This document shows, piece after piece, positions 45,561 through 57,917 of a DNA stretch of 64,000 nucleotides; position 1 is the stretch's first letter; each line of letters starts with the position of its first letter. The stretch is from Molossus alvarezi (taxonomy: Eukaryota; Chordata; Mammalia; Chiroptera; Molossidae), in the NCBI GenBank assembly GCA_037176705.1, contig CM073886.1:124898001-124962000 (forward strand), read 5' to 3'. A model generated the notes under the pieces. It ran no database searches, was not told the DNA's origin, and saw only the letters and a list, made by a program, of their open reading frames with translations. A program made the position numbers and the translations under genes.

Positions 45561-45749
45561 AATGATAAGCTCCCCCCCCCAATAATTTAAACTTATGTCT
45601 CCACGGGTGCTTGATTACGTGTGGATCTGTTCTCTTCTTTCTGTAAGTAAAATGTCGCTGCTCTAACTCAGGCCTCAGCATCTCACTGTGCGGCCTTCCG
45701 GCAGGCTTCCGCCAGTGGAATCGGGACTGGATTAACTTACTCACATCAG

Positions 45750-46005
45750 TCCCTCGCTGACACCAGACTGAGCGATTTCAGTGGCAAATCTGAGCATCTC
45801 ACTCCTCTGATTAAAATTCTTCACTGGAGCCCTGGCTGGTTTTGCTCGGTGGTTAGAGCATCGGCCTGAAGATCAGAGTCTTGGATTTTATTCCAGTCAA
45901 GGCACGTACCTCAGTTGTGGTTCGGTCCCTGGCCCTGGTCGGGGTCGTGCAGGGGGTGGAGGTTGGGGGGTCAACTAATCAATGTGTCTCTCTCACATTG
46001 ATGTT

Positions 46006-46037
<32 letters not shown>

Positions 46038-46620
46038 CCTCCCTCCCTCCCTCCCTCCCTCACACTCTGAAAATAAATGGGAAAATATCCTTGGGTGAGG
46101 ATTTTAAAAAAAAAGTTCTTCAGTGGCTTCTCATTACCAAAAGGATAACACTGAAGTTCCTCATCCAGGTCCACAAGGCTCTTCAGGACTGACCTCTGCT
46201 TACCTTTTCAATCTCATTCTCTGCCAGTCCTCGGGGTTCTTTCCTTGCTACTTACTATCCGTCACCTCCTCATTGGCCCCCTAGCTAAGTGACCTCTTAC
46301 TCATTTTGCACTGCCCCTCGCCCTGCCTGCCCACCTGAATAAATCAGACGCACCCACTACACTTCAGATTGCACATGCCTCATTCCAGGAAGCCTCGTCT
46401 AGCGTCCTCTTCTCAGGCTGCTTCCCACAGCGCCCCGTGCAGATCTCCCTTGTAGCACCCCTCATTCCAGGAAGCCTCGTCTAGCTTCCTCCTATCAGGC
46501 TGCCCCCACAGTGCCCACCACTTCGCTTTTATATGTCAGTTCACCAGTTTGCGTCTGAGGGCACGTATTGGGTTTATGCATTCCTACATCTCCAGTGACA
46601 GCTTATTGTGTGAGTGATTT
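45750..46620 (+). mobile_element. L2 LINE 3' fragment, split by VES
   Basis: AAATTCTTCACTGG then, after the VES, TTCTTCAGTGGCTTCTCATT, AGGATAACACTGAAGTTCC, GGTCCACAAGGCTCTTCAGG, a CTCATTCTCTGCCAGTCC block and an end near TTATTGTGTGAGTG follow L2a in sense orientation. An ~82-bp internal tandem duplication starts at CCTCATTCCAGGAAGCCTCG (46378 and 46460). Confidence 0.75.
45829..46113 (+). mobile_element. VES SINE with expanded CT tract
   Basis: GCCCTGGCTGGTTTTGCTCG head, diverged B box and an extended (CT)n/(CCCT)n block at 46005-46060. GGTGAGGATTTT end. Imperfect TSD from L2 sequence: ATTCTTCACTGG against GTTCTTCAGTGG. Confidence 0.92.
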
Positions 46621-49289
46621 TTTGACTGACTAGATTAAAGGGGGAAAGATTAAGACATTTTATTCAACAAATGTGTTCCTAAAAATGGAAACAAAACAGC
46701 TTTTGACAAAACCAAGTTCACATACTCAAATTTCTACATTAGGGTAGACAGATCTACCAGTAATCACCTGTCTGACTTACTACCCCTGTGATGTTCAAGC
46801 ATCTGCCATTGAGGGATTAAACTGCTCTGACGCAGGCATTGTCCTGGTCTGACGCCTGAGGCTTTAAGGTGTCTTCTTACCCACAGTTCTCGGAGTCACT
46901 GTTGAGCCCATGGCACCTCAAGTCCCAACCTGGGTTCTAGCTTTTCATGTCCCTGGGTTTCTCTCTTAGTTACAGCCATTCATGTATCTGATTGACATTC
47001 TAGTTTCTCAAAGTCTAGTCTTCCACCCATCATCCTCATCTTCTAGAAACTATCTCTGATCCCTCCTGGCTGCCTTCCAATTACACCGGGGTTATTTGCT
47101 TGACCTTTTCATCTCTCTGAGTCCCCTTCCCCAGATCTTAGACTGGGTTTGGACCAAAGATACATTGTGCTATCTAACCTTCCTACCTGTTGGCCTGGCA
47201 TCCAGCTCCCTTCAGACTTAGTTTATATTGATTTGCCTGGATGTAATTATAACCCTGACCTTCCCCTGGCCAGTTTCACCTCTGAGGACCTAGGATACAG
47301 CATCCCCAAATTATTAAGCTATCGTGTAAATCCTTATTTTATTATATTGAGTTTGCTTAAAGTGTTTCAAGGAAAAAAAAAAAGCTTTGAGTGTATTCAA
47401 AGGTAATAGCTCTCTCAGAGTGGACTCAACAATTCTCCAACTTTTCTGCCATCAAGGACCTAACAGTTTGGTCGGGGAAGGCCAATAAACGAGCTCTTAG
47501 AAAGTCATCAGAATGTGTGTGTTTACATAACAACCACTTCGTAGTTCATCAGCCTTAAGTTATTTTGTTGACTTAGGTTATCCAAATGCCCTAAAATGCG
47601 AGCTATTCGTGCTTCCCCTAAAATTTCTGGAATCATATTGGTAGAAAAAGGAAGTTGAAACTTGGTTCCAAAGAAGACATGGGCATTAATTCTATATGTG
47701 TATGTTAGCAATGTTTTCTTTATGTTCAGCATCAATTTGCTGGCGTTTTCCTAACTCATTTGCATCCTTCCTTCAAGTAACAAGTGACTTCCCAGTTTAA
47801 CAAGGTCTCTACATGCACAGGATAACATTTGTCACATCATGTATGGCTGCCCCTGCTTCAGTGGGTAATGTGGAATTTGGCTCTCTGCTCCAAGATCTCT
47901 TTCCTTGCTTCTCCTCCTTTTAATTCCCTGGAAAACTAAGACGGGTAATTATGGATGGCCATGCTATTGTTTCATCAGTCATTTCTGTAGCACAACAGGA
48001 AAGTGGTCAACCAGGCCATCTTCAGATCTTTGCAATCTTTTTAAAGAATTACTTTCCTCCTCATTTTCTTGGTATTATTTAGTTGTAAAGTCTCCTGAGT
48101 CTTTGAATTGTTTAATCTGTAGCTTTTCAGGGAAGAGAACTGTGTTTTGCTGAGTTAAGTACAGCATACTGCATTTTCTATGTTGAAGATGAGGTATTGA
48201 TTTTTTTCTTTTTTATGATATTTGCTTTGGGAGTATATATTACTGCTGAATTATTATGTTTTTTTGGAATTGAACACTTCACAAATGGATTCAAGATGGC
48301 CCTTTATGGATTAGAATACTTCTGAACAGTACATTATTTATAACAACAAAATAAATCACCAGTATGTGAACAAAATATTGATTATATCTTCCTTCCCCCA
48401 CTAATTTGAACTTCACATCTAGTTTTTCAGTTTTTATGTAATAAGATGGCATTACATCCACAATAATTACAGCTTGAAATGTTTTCAATTAAAATTTCAA
48501 CATAAAAAGTATTGTTTCAGTGATATTGGACTGCAAACAAAAGCTAATGTGGCATTTTCAAAATAATTTGATGTCAATAGCCCATCAGTGATTTTTTTTT
48601 CATGAACTCAGGACAATCTTGGAAAATTATCTATCTAATGAGCTGCCATAATATAGCTGAGAAAATAGATTTTTATCTGGCTTATAACTGTTAACTCTTG
48701 ATTCAACAAGATTAATTTCAAAAGAGGAATTTGAAAACATTCATAAAACTTAGCCTGTGAAGAAAGGTGCTTATTTAACTTATGTTCTCCCACTTAGATC
48801 ACATGAATGGACCCTTTTTGATATTGTGATTACAGTCTAGGGTTCTGGAAGATTCAAACCAAGAATTTTCAAAGGGTTGATTCTAAAGATAGAGGGTATA
48901 AATGTTACTATAGCTCCAAAATTAAAAAGAAAGGCCTGGCGGTGAATCAAAGCCGGGGTAGTCATCAGGTAACCCATATAAAGATTGCATGAACCAAGTG
49001 AGGGAAGCACAGCCTGTAACACAAGGTGCTTTTCTTGAGGTGTGAACCACGGCTTTCCCATGGCTGTTGTCATCAACAATAACAGGATGTAAAAGTGCTA
49101 GTGGGGGGGCACATTTACATTTTACAAGAACAAAAGAAAAGGACACTAGTGGTTTAAAAAAAAAAAAATGTCACCAGGGAGGAATAATAAGAGAGACAGT
49201 TATAAAGAAGGGTTGTACTTGGAGTTAAACCCCTATTAAATCCTATAAAGTTATAGACACGTTGGGTTAAACTATATACTCTTCAAAAC
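46621..49289. other. Single-copy DNA, no feature recognised
   Basis: 2.7 kb without a recognised repeat apart from short A or T runs. Open frames are below 90 codons. Confidence 0.35.
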
Positions 49290-49415
49290 AAGCTACTGTG
49301 GTGTGGGCACTATCCGTCCTATATTACAGAATAAGATCTAGGCTCAGAAAGTTTCTGCAGTATGTCCAACATCACGGAGCTGAGAGTAATGGGGTAGAAT
49401 TGAATACCATGTTCA
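49290..49415 (-). mobile_element. MIR fragment, antisense
   Basis: CACTATCCGTCCTATATTAC, AGGCTCAGAAAG and a GTCCAACATCACGGAGCTGA segment fit a reverse MIR. Confidence 0.5.
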
Positions 49416-49447
49416 ATGAATGTAAAGATTGTCTGCTCTAGTACAGA

Positions 49448-49626
49448 TGTCAGTCATTCTTAAAGTTAGCCTCATGTTACTATCACCTAAAGATCTTTGC
49501 AAAAGTGCCTGTGCCTGGGCACTGCTCCAGGCCCGATAAATATGAACATCTAAGGGAGCCAAACGTCATCACTTTCCAAAAGCTCCCTGTGTAATTACGG
49601 TGTGTTGCCAGGATTGAAAACACTGT
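49448..49626 (+). mobile_element. MER5-like hAT-Charlie remnant
   Basis: TCACCTAAAGATCTTTGC, the CACTGCTCCAGGCCCGATAA block and the end ATTGAAAACACTGTG fit a diverged MER5A. Confidence 0.58.
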
Positions 49627-50797
49627 GCTGGTGGAAGGCTCCCTAAATGCTGTGAATTAATATGCAGCGGAAAGGCTACCTGTCCAGGGGAGAAAGTAAG
49701 CAATATTTCCAAAGACGTTACTGACAGAGTCCCTGGAATGGGCCAAAACAAATATTTTTGGCCAGAAGCGTATCAGCAGATGATTCCTTTCAGCATGTTT
49801 ATAGCTAATTCATGGCTCAAAAAGGAAGTTGAAAAACAATGATAAGTGGATATAACTTCCTGATAAAAACCCAGAATTGCATAGGTATTTCCTGTAGGAA
49901 ATATCTAAGTTAATTGAGGCATAAGAATTCATTTGAAAGGCCACTGAAAAAAAAATAAACAGAGCTTGAAAATTGCCCTTTCCCTTTGGAACAGGCCTCT
50001 TTACTTTTCACAGTAATTCGGTATCTAGAGCTTTAAGACCCGTAGAGAATAAGATGAAGAGAGCGGTCAAGGTGGAGTCTTAAAACAAGCACTTAGGTCC
50101 TATTAAACACCGGAATGAAAAGGCATCACCCAGAAAGGACAGCCATGGAAGAGAATGGTGCGTAGGACTGAACTTGAGGGGCCTCAAGATCCTCTTACGA
50201 AGGGTGGCCGGACAGCAGAAGGGAGTACGGGAGAACGTCAAGACTTGAAGTTAATAGAGCTCAAGGTTTCCAGGTGTGAGGACTGTTGATCTGTTCGGTC
50301 ACTTCTGAGAACTCAGGAAGGATGAACACAGAGTCACCTGTTGCACTTAGCATTGTGGATGTCCACTCCACTCTGAGTACACACGCAGGCCTCCTCCGTG
50401 CCCAGCCAGGCCCATCCCTCCGATGGTGTTGGGTGGCCGAGGAAGTGGGGAATCCTGACTAGATGAATTTCACATCTGCAATCTTAAAACTCCTTTAACA
50501 TGAGCTAAATCTCAGTTCCTTTGGGGGTGAGGAAACTTGATTTAGTAAAGCTGAACTAGAAAAGATAAAGATACATATTTAAATTTATCCTATCAATTTT
50601 GGGGGTACAAAATACTAGTATACTTCTAGTTATTTCTCTTGACTTATAAAAATTTGTAAAATTAATTTCTAAATTAGTATGCTTTGAATTTTTTAATTTC
50701 TTTACATCAAATGTTTATAAATGACAAAAAATGTGCTTTAGAAAATTGTGATTGGAGGTATTTTTAGAAAAGTGTGGGTTTAGGACCTTTATTTCCT
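49627..50797. other. Single-copy DNA, no feature recognised
   Basis: AT-rich, with no repeat or exon recognised. Confidence 0.35.
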
Positions 50798-50998
50798 AAT
50801 TTTTTTTAAATATATTTTTATTGATTTTTTTTTAGAGAGAGAAGAAGGGAAAGAGAGATAGAAACATCTATGTGAGAGAGAACATCAGTCGGCAGGGATT
50901 GTGCCCGAAACCCGGGTACGTGCCCTGACCAGGAATCGAACTGGGACCTCTCAGTCCATGGGACGACACTCAGTCCACTGAGCCACACCAGCCAGGCT
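50798..50998 (-). mobile_element. VES SINE, AATCAATAAA-ended subfamily
   Basis: Reverse copy with complement of AAATCAATAAAAATA at the left and of the TAGCCTGGCTGGTGTGGCTC head at the right. TSD ATTTCCTAATTTT against ATTTCTTAATTTG. Confidence 0.9.
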
Positions 50999-51009
50999 AT
51001 TTCTTAATT

Positions 51010-51285
51010 TGTAAAAAGTAGAGTCATACCATATGATTTGAATCATACGACATTCTGGATAGTAAAGAGTAAAAATATCACTGGTGGCCAGGGTTGCAGA
51101 GGGAGAGACTGGGACTGAATAGGTGAGGCACATGGAAATTGGCCAGGCAGTGAAACTGTTCTGTATGACACTGTCATGATGGACATGTGGCGTTGTGCAT
51201 TTACCAAAACCTGCAGGACTGTACAGAACAAAGAGTGAACCCTAATGTATACAATCTTTTTAAGCATTTAGGAGATCTGGGGATG
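51010..51285 (+). mobile_element. L1M-type 3' fragment
   Basis: ATTCTGGATAGTAAAGAG, GGTGGCCAGGGTTGCAGAGG, GTGAAACTGTTCTGTATGA, CATTTACCAAAACCTGC and AGAGTGAACCCTAATG are typical of L1ME/L1MC 3' ends. Confidence 0.72.
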
Positions 51286-51805
51286 TCAGAAAGGAATCAG
51301 ACTGTGATGAGAGAATCTAACTGTATTACAGAGTTATAAAATAACCTCTTTGAAGGAAAGGGGAGGATGAAAAATGCTGATCTAAGTAAATTTAGAAATG
51401 GTGGAGTCTGTAAGACTAAAGACAGAAGGAACTGCTTATATACATTGTACTATAATTGATAAACATTTCCCATGGGAGTACAGGGGTAAGAGAGTGCAAT
51501 TCTGATTCTCCTGAACATTGTACTGTAACTGAACAGTAAGTGAATGGGAAGTAGATGCCGGGAGCCGGGTCTCTCAGTGCCAGCAATGGGAGGTCACAGA
51601 AGTCAAGGGGAAGGGCTGCTATGATCCGTTGCCTTCCCCACGCCTATAAATGCCTGTGTGGACACCCACAGGCAATGGTAATGCGCCGGGTCCTACTTCT
51701 TAAGTGACCTTGATCATAGCTTCCCAAAACTGAAAATAGAAATTTGAACAAACTTTATTAAAAGGAATATTTATGCCTTATACAATGGGTTATATGTTAT
51801 GTTTT

Positions 51806-52056
51806 GGTTTGGTTTTTTTATCCTCACCCGAGGACATTTTTGCATTTATCTTCAGATAGAGTGGGAAGGGAGAGAGGGAGAAAGAGAGAGAGAAACATCT
51901 ACGTGAGAGAGACACATTGACAGGTTGCCACCCGTACAACCCCAACCAGGGCTGGGGACACACCACAACCAAGATACATGCCCTTAGTGGGAACTGAACC
52001 AGGGACTCTCTAGTCCGCAGGCTGATGCTCTAACCACTGATCATACCAGCCAGAGC
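51806..52056 (-). mobile_element. VES SINE
   Basis: Reverse VES with a T tract and complement of the GGTGAGGAT end. TSD TATATGTTATGTTT at 51791-51804 and 52057-52070, perfect over 14 bp. Confidence 0.94.
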
Positions 52057-52219
52057 TATATGTTATGTTTTTTTAAAGTTAAGATCTTAAATTGTGAAAT
52101 TTGAATAAGTGATCATATATCTGGAAGATTTCATAATAAAAATTCACTTCTTGACAGCTTAAGAAGCTAAAACTCAATTTCTCACTGGGGAAATATGTCA
52201 AGTTTCTTCTCAATTAACT

Positions 52220-52488
52220 GTTTTTTTGTTTGTTTGTTTGTTTTTTATCCTCACCCAAGGACATCTTTTTCCACTTTTTGTTCAGATAGAGTGGTAGTGA
52301 GAGAGAGGAAGGGAGAGAGAGAGAGAAACATCGACGTGAAAGGGACACATCGAGTGGCTGCCACCCACATGACCAACCAGGGCCGGGGACAAACTGCATC
52401 CGAGGTACATGCCCTTAGTGGAAACCGAACCCAGGTCTCTCTGGACCGCAGGCCGACGCTCCAGCCACTGAGCCAAACTGGCCAGGGC
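52220..52488 (-). mobile_element. VES SINE
   Basis: Reverse VES with a GTTT-interrupted T tract. TSD TCAATTAACT at 52210-52219 and 52489-52498. Confidence 0.94.
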
Positions 52489-53034
52489 TCAATTAACTAT
52501 TTTAGATACGGCAGCAAAGCCTTGAAATTGGCTCTAGAGACCAGTACCTGCTCTGTTCCTGAACCTGGGATGTGAGGCAGTGGTCAGGCTCAGGAGCAGG
52601 GTGGGGTTTGGTCCTCTTCTGCAGCGGGCTCATGCCGGGCTCCTCTGCATGTCGCCCTTCTCTCAGTTCTGCATGGGAAGAGATGAGAACTCAAATAAAT
52701 CTTAATTTCATCATAAACCAGAAAAGCTTGCCTTACAAATCCTAAAACGTTATCTGATTTCACTGGAATTTTAATTGCCTTTTGATATTTAATTCCTGGC
52801 AACTGGTTTGAATTGTGCAGACTTGAAGTTTCAGGTAGATGCAAGGCTTGGTCTGGCCGTGCATAAAATGGAATTTACATCGTCCGGTAGACTTTCCTTT
52901 TCAGATTCTTTGAAACTAAAGTACTATCCTGCCTCAGGCAGCAAATTCTGTAGAACTAGAGTCTTAGAGTCCAAATCATCTTATCTATTTCCCTTTGCCC
53001 TTTTGACTATTAGGGGAAAATTCCTGGGCTGAGT
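52489..53034. other. Single-copy DNA
   Basis: No repeat or exon recognised. The 74-codon frame at 52808-53032 has no known domain. Confidence 0.35.
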
Positions 53035-53270
53035 TTGTTTGCTGAGTTCCCACTTTATGACAGGCTCTGGGCTAGATGTTGAACAGGCATTATATCATTC
53101 AGTCTGCTCAATCTCTTCAGGAAGAAGTCAATATTTTCCCTAGTTTAAGCAAACAAAAGATTTTAAAATTGAAGTAAAATGGCTGAGTCACACTGGAAGT
53201 AAAGTCTTCAGGGAGACTTGAACTCAGAGCTATGATTCAAACACTGTGTTTTCTCTGCAACACCATATAA
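53035..53270 (-). mobile_element. MIR SINE, antisense
   Basis: TGAGTTCCCACTTTATGACA, GGCTCTGGGCTAGATGTTGA and an AAAATTGAAG-type segment leading to GACTTGAACTCAGAGCTATG make a decayed reverse MIR. Confidence 0.58.
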
Positions 53271-53641
53271 CTCGAAGGAGTCACAGGCTATTAAGTCAGG
53301 AAGTCCACTGCAAGCCTTTCACTAACCTCCAGTTAAACATCATTTCCTTCTAGTCTACATGTGGACTAGTAGCTACTAGTAGCCACAGGAATTCAGGGAT
53401 CTGTAATTTACTGCCATTAGAAGTCTCAAATATTTTAATATTACAGTGTAATTGTCGCAAATGCCTTGGAATATTTGTGTTCATCACTACTATGAAGTTG
53501 TGAGGTCATTAGGTCTGTATAATAGATTTTTTTAATAGATTAATCATATATCACAATTCAAAAATATTGATAAATGTCTTTCAATAGTATGTTTTCATTG
53601 ACATTTTAAGTGTTTGATTTTATGCATTAAAAATATTATTC

Positions 53642-53862
53642 TGGCTGGTGTGGCTCACTGATTGAGCGTTGACCCATGCAAAAAGAGGTCACTGGTTCGA
53701 TTCCTGGTCAGGGCACATGCCCAGGTTGTAGGCTCAATCCTCAGTGGGGGGCATGCAGGAGGCAGCCAATCAATGTTCCCTCTCATTGATGTTTCTATCT
53801 CTCCTTTCTTCTCTCTCTAAAATCAATAAAGAAAAAATATTTTTTTAAATTAAAAAAATATA
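53642..53862 (+). mobile_element. VES SINE, AATCAATAAA-ended subfamily
   Basis: CTGGCTGGTGTGGCTC head, B box GGTTCGATTCCTGGTCAGGG, TGCAGGAGGCAGCC middle and an AAATCAATAAAG tail. TSD around AATATTATTCTG on the left and ATATATTATTCTG on the right. Confidence 0.9.
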
Positions 53863-53871
53863 TATTATTCT

Positions 53872-54119
53872 GACCCTGACTGATTTTCTCAGTGGTAAGA
53901 GCATTTGCCCTCGCACTGAAGGGTTGTGGGTTCAATTCCCGATCAAGGGCACGTACCTGGGTTGCAGGATTGATTCCTGGCCCCAGTCTAGGTCATGTGG
54001 GAGGCACCAATTGATGTGTCTCTCTCACATCAATGTTTCTCTCTCTCTCTCTCCCCCCCTCCCCTTCCTCCCTTCCATGCTATTGAAAAATCAATAGAAA
54101 AATATCTTCAGGTGAGGAT

Positions 54120-54123
<4 letters not shown>
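53872..54123 (+). mobile_element. VES SINE
   Basis: Diverged VES in tandem, 10 bp after the previous SINE: GACCCTGACTGATTTTCTC head, B box GGTTCAATTCCCGATC, CT tract, GGTGAGGATTAA end. A (TA)n run replaces the A tail. Confidence 0.9.

Positions 54124-54172
<49 letters not shown>
54124..54172 (+). repeat. (TA)n microsatellite
   Basis: About 24 uninterrupted TA units directly at the 3' end of a VES copy. Confidence 0.97.
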
Positions 54173-54174
<2 letters not shown>

Positions 54175-57100
54175 TTCCCCCCCTGTGGAGAGACCCATAG
54201 ACTTCACAACAATGTTCAAAAGTTTATAGCACTAATATGATTAAGAATCCCTACCTAAGGCCACATAATTAGGAATATTTTAATATGTGATGACATACAA
54301 ATTGGTTGTATTGTATTTGAACTAAACTAAGACATCAATGCTACTAATCAGTATTCTGCAAAATGACATCACATATTTCTCGAGTGATTTGTTAAATAAT
54401 TTCTACTCCGTGAGAGGATCATTTTGGTTAAGTTACAAATCAACCAGCCTTTCCTCCTTGCATCAGGAGAAGGTGTTCTGTTGTTCTTCGAGGCTTCCCC
54501 TGTGGGATTTCAGGGGTCCCAGGAAAGATTCTGTTCCCGTCTGCCTTTAGGAGAGCCCCTTCAAAATGGTTTGTTCCATAAGTAGAGATAAGAATGAATA
54601 GTCAAGTCCCTCTAGAAGGAAGATAATTATTAACTTTCACACAGAGGTATAAATATCTGACAACAGTCCTTTGCCCAGAGACATATTTTCATAGAATTGT
54701 GTGCAGTCAGAAAGAAGCATCTTGGAGGGAGGAGAAGAGCCCAGCAAGAGAAACAGAAAGAGCCCCAAGGTCTCTCTCGCAATTTTCCCTGCAGTCAGCC
54801 CTAACTTCGATGATTTACTTAATTCTAGTTATTATAATTTCCTCGGTTTCCCACAGGAGGACCAATAGGGTGCTTGTCGCTCGCGTCCAGGCGGTGTGGC
54901 GAACCCCACCTCCGCTCAAGCCAACGTCACATGCTATGATCAGTGATGGCAAAACCATGTCTTCATTATGGCCTGTCTCACCACGGCCTGGCCTTCCTCT
55001 CTCCTAACACAGTTCCCCATCTCCAGGCTCCCCCAGCACAGGAGGAGTGCAATTACATGTGTTTTTAGGCTGACTCATTTTCTGATGGTAACGATCAGTA
55101 TTTAAGCTAATTAGGGAGATTCTTTTGATGTCTTTTATTTCATTCACAATTAGTCCTACTGTAGATCTTTTAAAAAATAAACTCTCACCCAGTGGTGGGA
55201 GGAGAAGGAATCATTTTATTACCCTCAATTTCTCTCTGGTTTCAGAGAATTGCTTGTCATTTGCCTGTTTCCTCCCCTGAAGAGCCTATAAAGTGGAAGA
55301 TGTTTAGAGAGAGAGAGATTCGGTTATTCTGAGCTGCCTCTGATAATAAAATTTTGAATCCAGGCCCAAAAGGGGACCTGATAGAAGAGGGGTCAAAGGC
55401 TCAGGATGCTCTCTCTCTCACTCTCTCTCTCGGGTCAATTCCCTGATTCCAGCAAGTCTATAAAAATTAAAGTTGCATTTCTACGCTCCAGCACCCTGGC
55501 ACAGATGAATTTTGTGGTTAGCCAGCATCAGAGACCAAGCCCTCTTGGAATAAACAGAGAAGTGGGTAAAATTAGCTATGAACAGAGGCTGGAGACTTTG
55601 CTTTTCAGTTTAAAGAGTGGAGAGCCCAGGCGGGCCCTAGAAATCTGAACAGGGATGAGCCCTCCCAAAGAAAATCTTTGGCGCTTTAATTAAACCACTG
55701 GCTTTATTAATCAAATAACTGCTGTTCTGAGCTTTGAAACAAGGGAACTGGGAGTATTAGTCTCCAGCTGAATGCTTTTCCTAACCGGGCACCGAAGCCA
55801 CGCTAGGGCCGTCAATGTCAGCCTGGACAAGGAGGTGAGTGTGGTGTGTGCCTCCCAGGGAAACCCACGGCAACACCATTCGCACGTTCTCCAGATGGCT
55901 CATGACTGGAATTCACTCTGGCAGCATTTAAGGCAAGCATACAGAGAAGCCCAAGGTGTGAGCCTTGCCCTAAAGGTTCTCACAATCTTGGGCAGGAAGG
56001 AAGTGCTTAGGCCCCTACAGAAACACAGCTTGGCTTGGTCTCGGGTGAGATGTCACAGAATACCGCAGATGAGGCTTACAGGATGAGTGTTTCTGTGCCC
56101 TTAGCAGGAAGCTGCATTTATATTTAAAGATGACACCACAGATGACAACCACTATCTTGTGTGTGTGGATGTGGCTGACAAAACACACACACAGGGAAAC
56201 AACCTCCTCTTCATGGCGCCTATGGGCAGATGGTCGCCTACCTCTGCATGAAAACATCTGTGGACACGAGAAGCTCCTTACTTTGTGAAGTACCCATGAA
56301 GTTCTACTAGGCATTGTGGAAACATATGAGCAAATATACATAAAGCATAGTACCTGACACTAACTGCTCTATAAATGTTCATTATTGACATTATTATCAT
56401 TATCAACTCAAAATGTTTTTTATTTTGGTGACAATTTCTTTTTTTAAGATATAATGTACAAGGGGACAAAGTGACATGTCCAGTACACCTCAGTTTGTGT
56501 AAAAGATAAAGAGTATTCATAACTATATGGTGTGTGAGTAGCATGTGCGACCATGCTTACAAAGCTGGAGGAAGTCCCTGCTGCCACTGCAGTGACACTC
56601 GTCGCGAGAAGTTGAGTGTCTAAACCAAAGATGCTGTCTCCCATCCTCTGATGACAAAGCTGCTGGGCTCTGTGCCAGATGGGGGAATGAAAAACCCTCT
56701 CCCCAGTCTTATACTATATGTCATCACCTGGAACTTGAAGCACTATTGCTATATCCAAAGTCCCACAAAACCCGTCACTCATCTAAGCCAACCCAAGGGA
56801 CAGGGCAAGAAGTCATCCTTCCCATCTCTAACTTCCCATGGCTTAGCAGTTGGTCACCTGCTGTACTGAACCTCACTGTCACCTATTATCACTTAACCTT
56901 ATTTGGGGAAGATGAAGACACACAAAATACTTTCATAAGAACACGCAACTGTTTCTATATCAGTAGTAGCAATTTCCCATGTGGGGAAAGAAATTATCTA
57001 AAGGGCACAGTGTCTACAGAGGTGCAGCCCTGTCGAGAGCACACACACCTTTCAACACTCAGAGAGCAGCTCAGTTACAGAACGACAGCTCTCAAACACA

Positions 57101-57917
57101 CACTTTTATTATCACGGCCTGACCTCTACAATTATAGAACCAACGACCCCGTTCCTGCTACAGGTGTATTCAAGTCTCCCTTTCACGGAGATACTCTTGC
57201 AATGTTGACATGTCAGGTTGGTTTTGTCTTCACCTCCTACCATTCCCGCCCAGGTTTCAAAGATCTAAACTTTAAGATCTAAGAGCCAAGTTTCAGTGGG
57301 AACTCAGATCCCAGGTAATTATGTTCTCTTCCCTAGGAATTTCTGCATGACTACCCAGCCATTCAAAATGCACTCATTAGCTCGTTAAATGAACATTTTG
57401 AGTACCTGTTCTGTGTGACCTACATGCCCTTCCCTATTGTTTTCCCCTGGATACGGTCCAATTTATGGACCACTTACATGAAATGTAGGAAATAATGCCT
57501 ACTTCCCTTCCCGCCAATTCCATTAACATTCTGTTTTGCTTATTTTTCATTACCATGAACATTTTTCTGAATTTAAGACAGAAATTGATGCAAAGGTGAA
57601 GTATATGCAATGCAAAAGTGCAGTGTGTCTAATATGCTACTGTTGTTGAGAAGGAACTCGACGTGTGTGCCCCTATAGATGTGAAATGCCCTGAAGGGGA
57701 CACAGAATTGGCATCAGTGATGCCTCTGAGCGTGGAAACAGTGACATCATCTCAATACATCTAGAATCAGCTTTTGACTAAAAATTATCGGGTCAGCTCC
57801 TTTTTGACACAGAGACTCTTACATTGTGTCTTATCGGGGACCAAGCTCTCCAAGTCCTCTCCCAGCCCACCAGAGAACCTGCCAACTCCTTACTCATGAT
57901 GAAAAGGAAGTCCTGTG
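54173..57917. other. Single-copy DNA with a possible conserved non-coding element
   Basis: Little repeat content apart from a MIR end at 56315-56400 and a (CT)n run at 55405-55430. Around 55060-55165 and 55680-55770 there are homeodomain-like words (TTAAGCTAATTAGGG, GCTTTAATTAAACC). The 178-codon open frame at 56746-57282 (+) is the longest unexplained one here, but it shows no known domain. No exon was identified. Confidence 0.3.
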
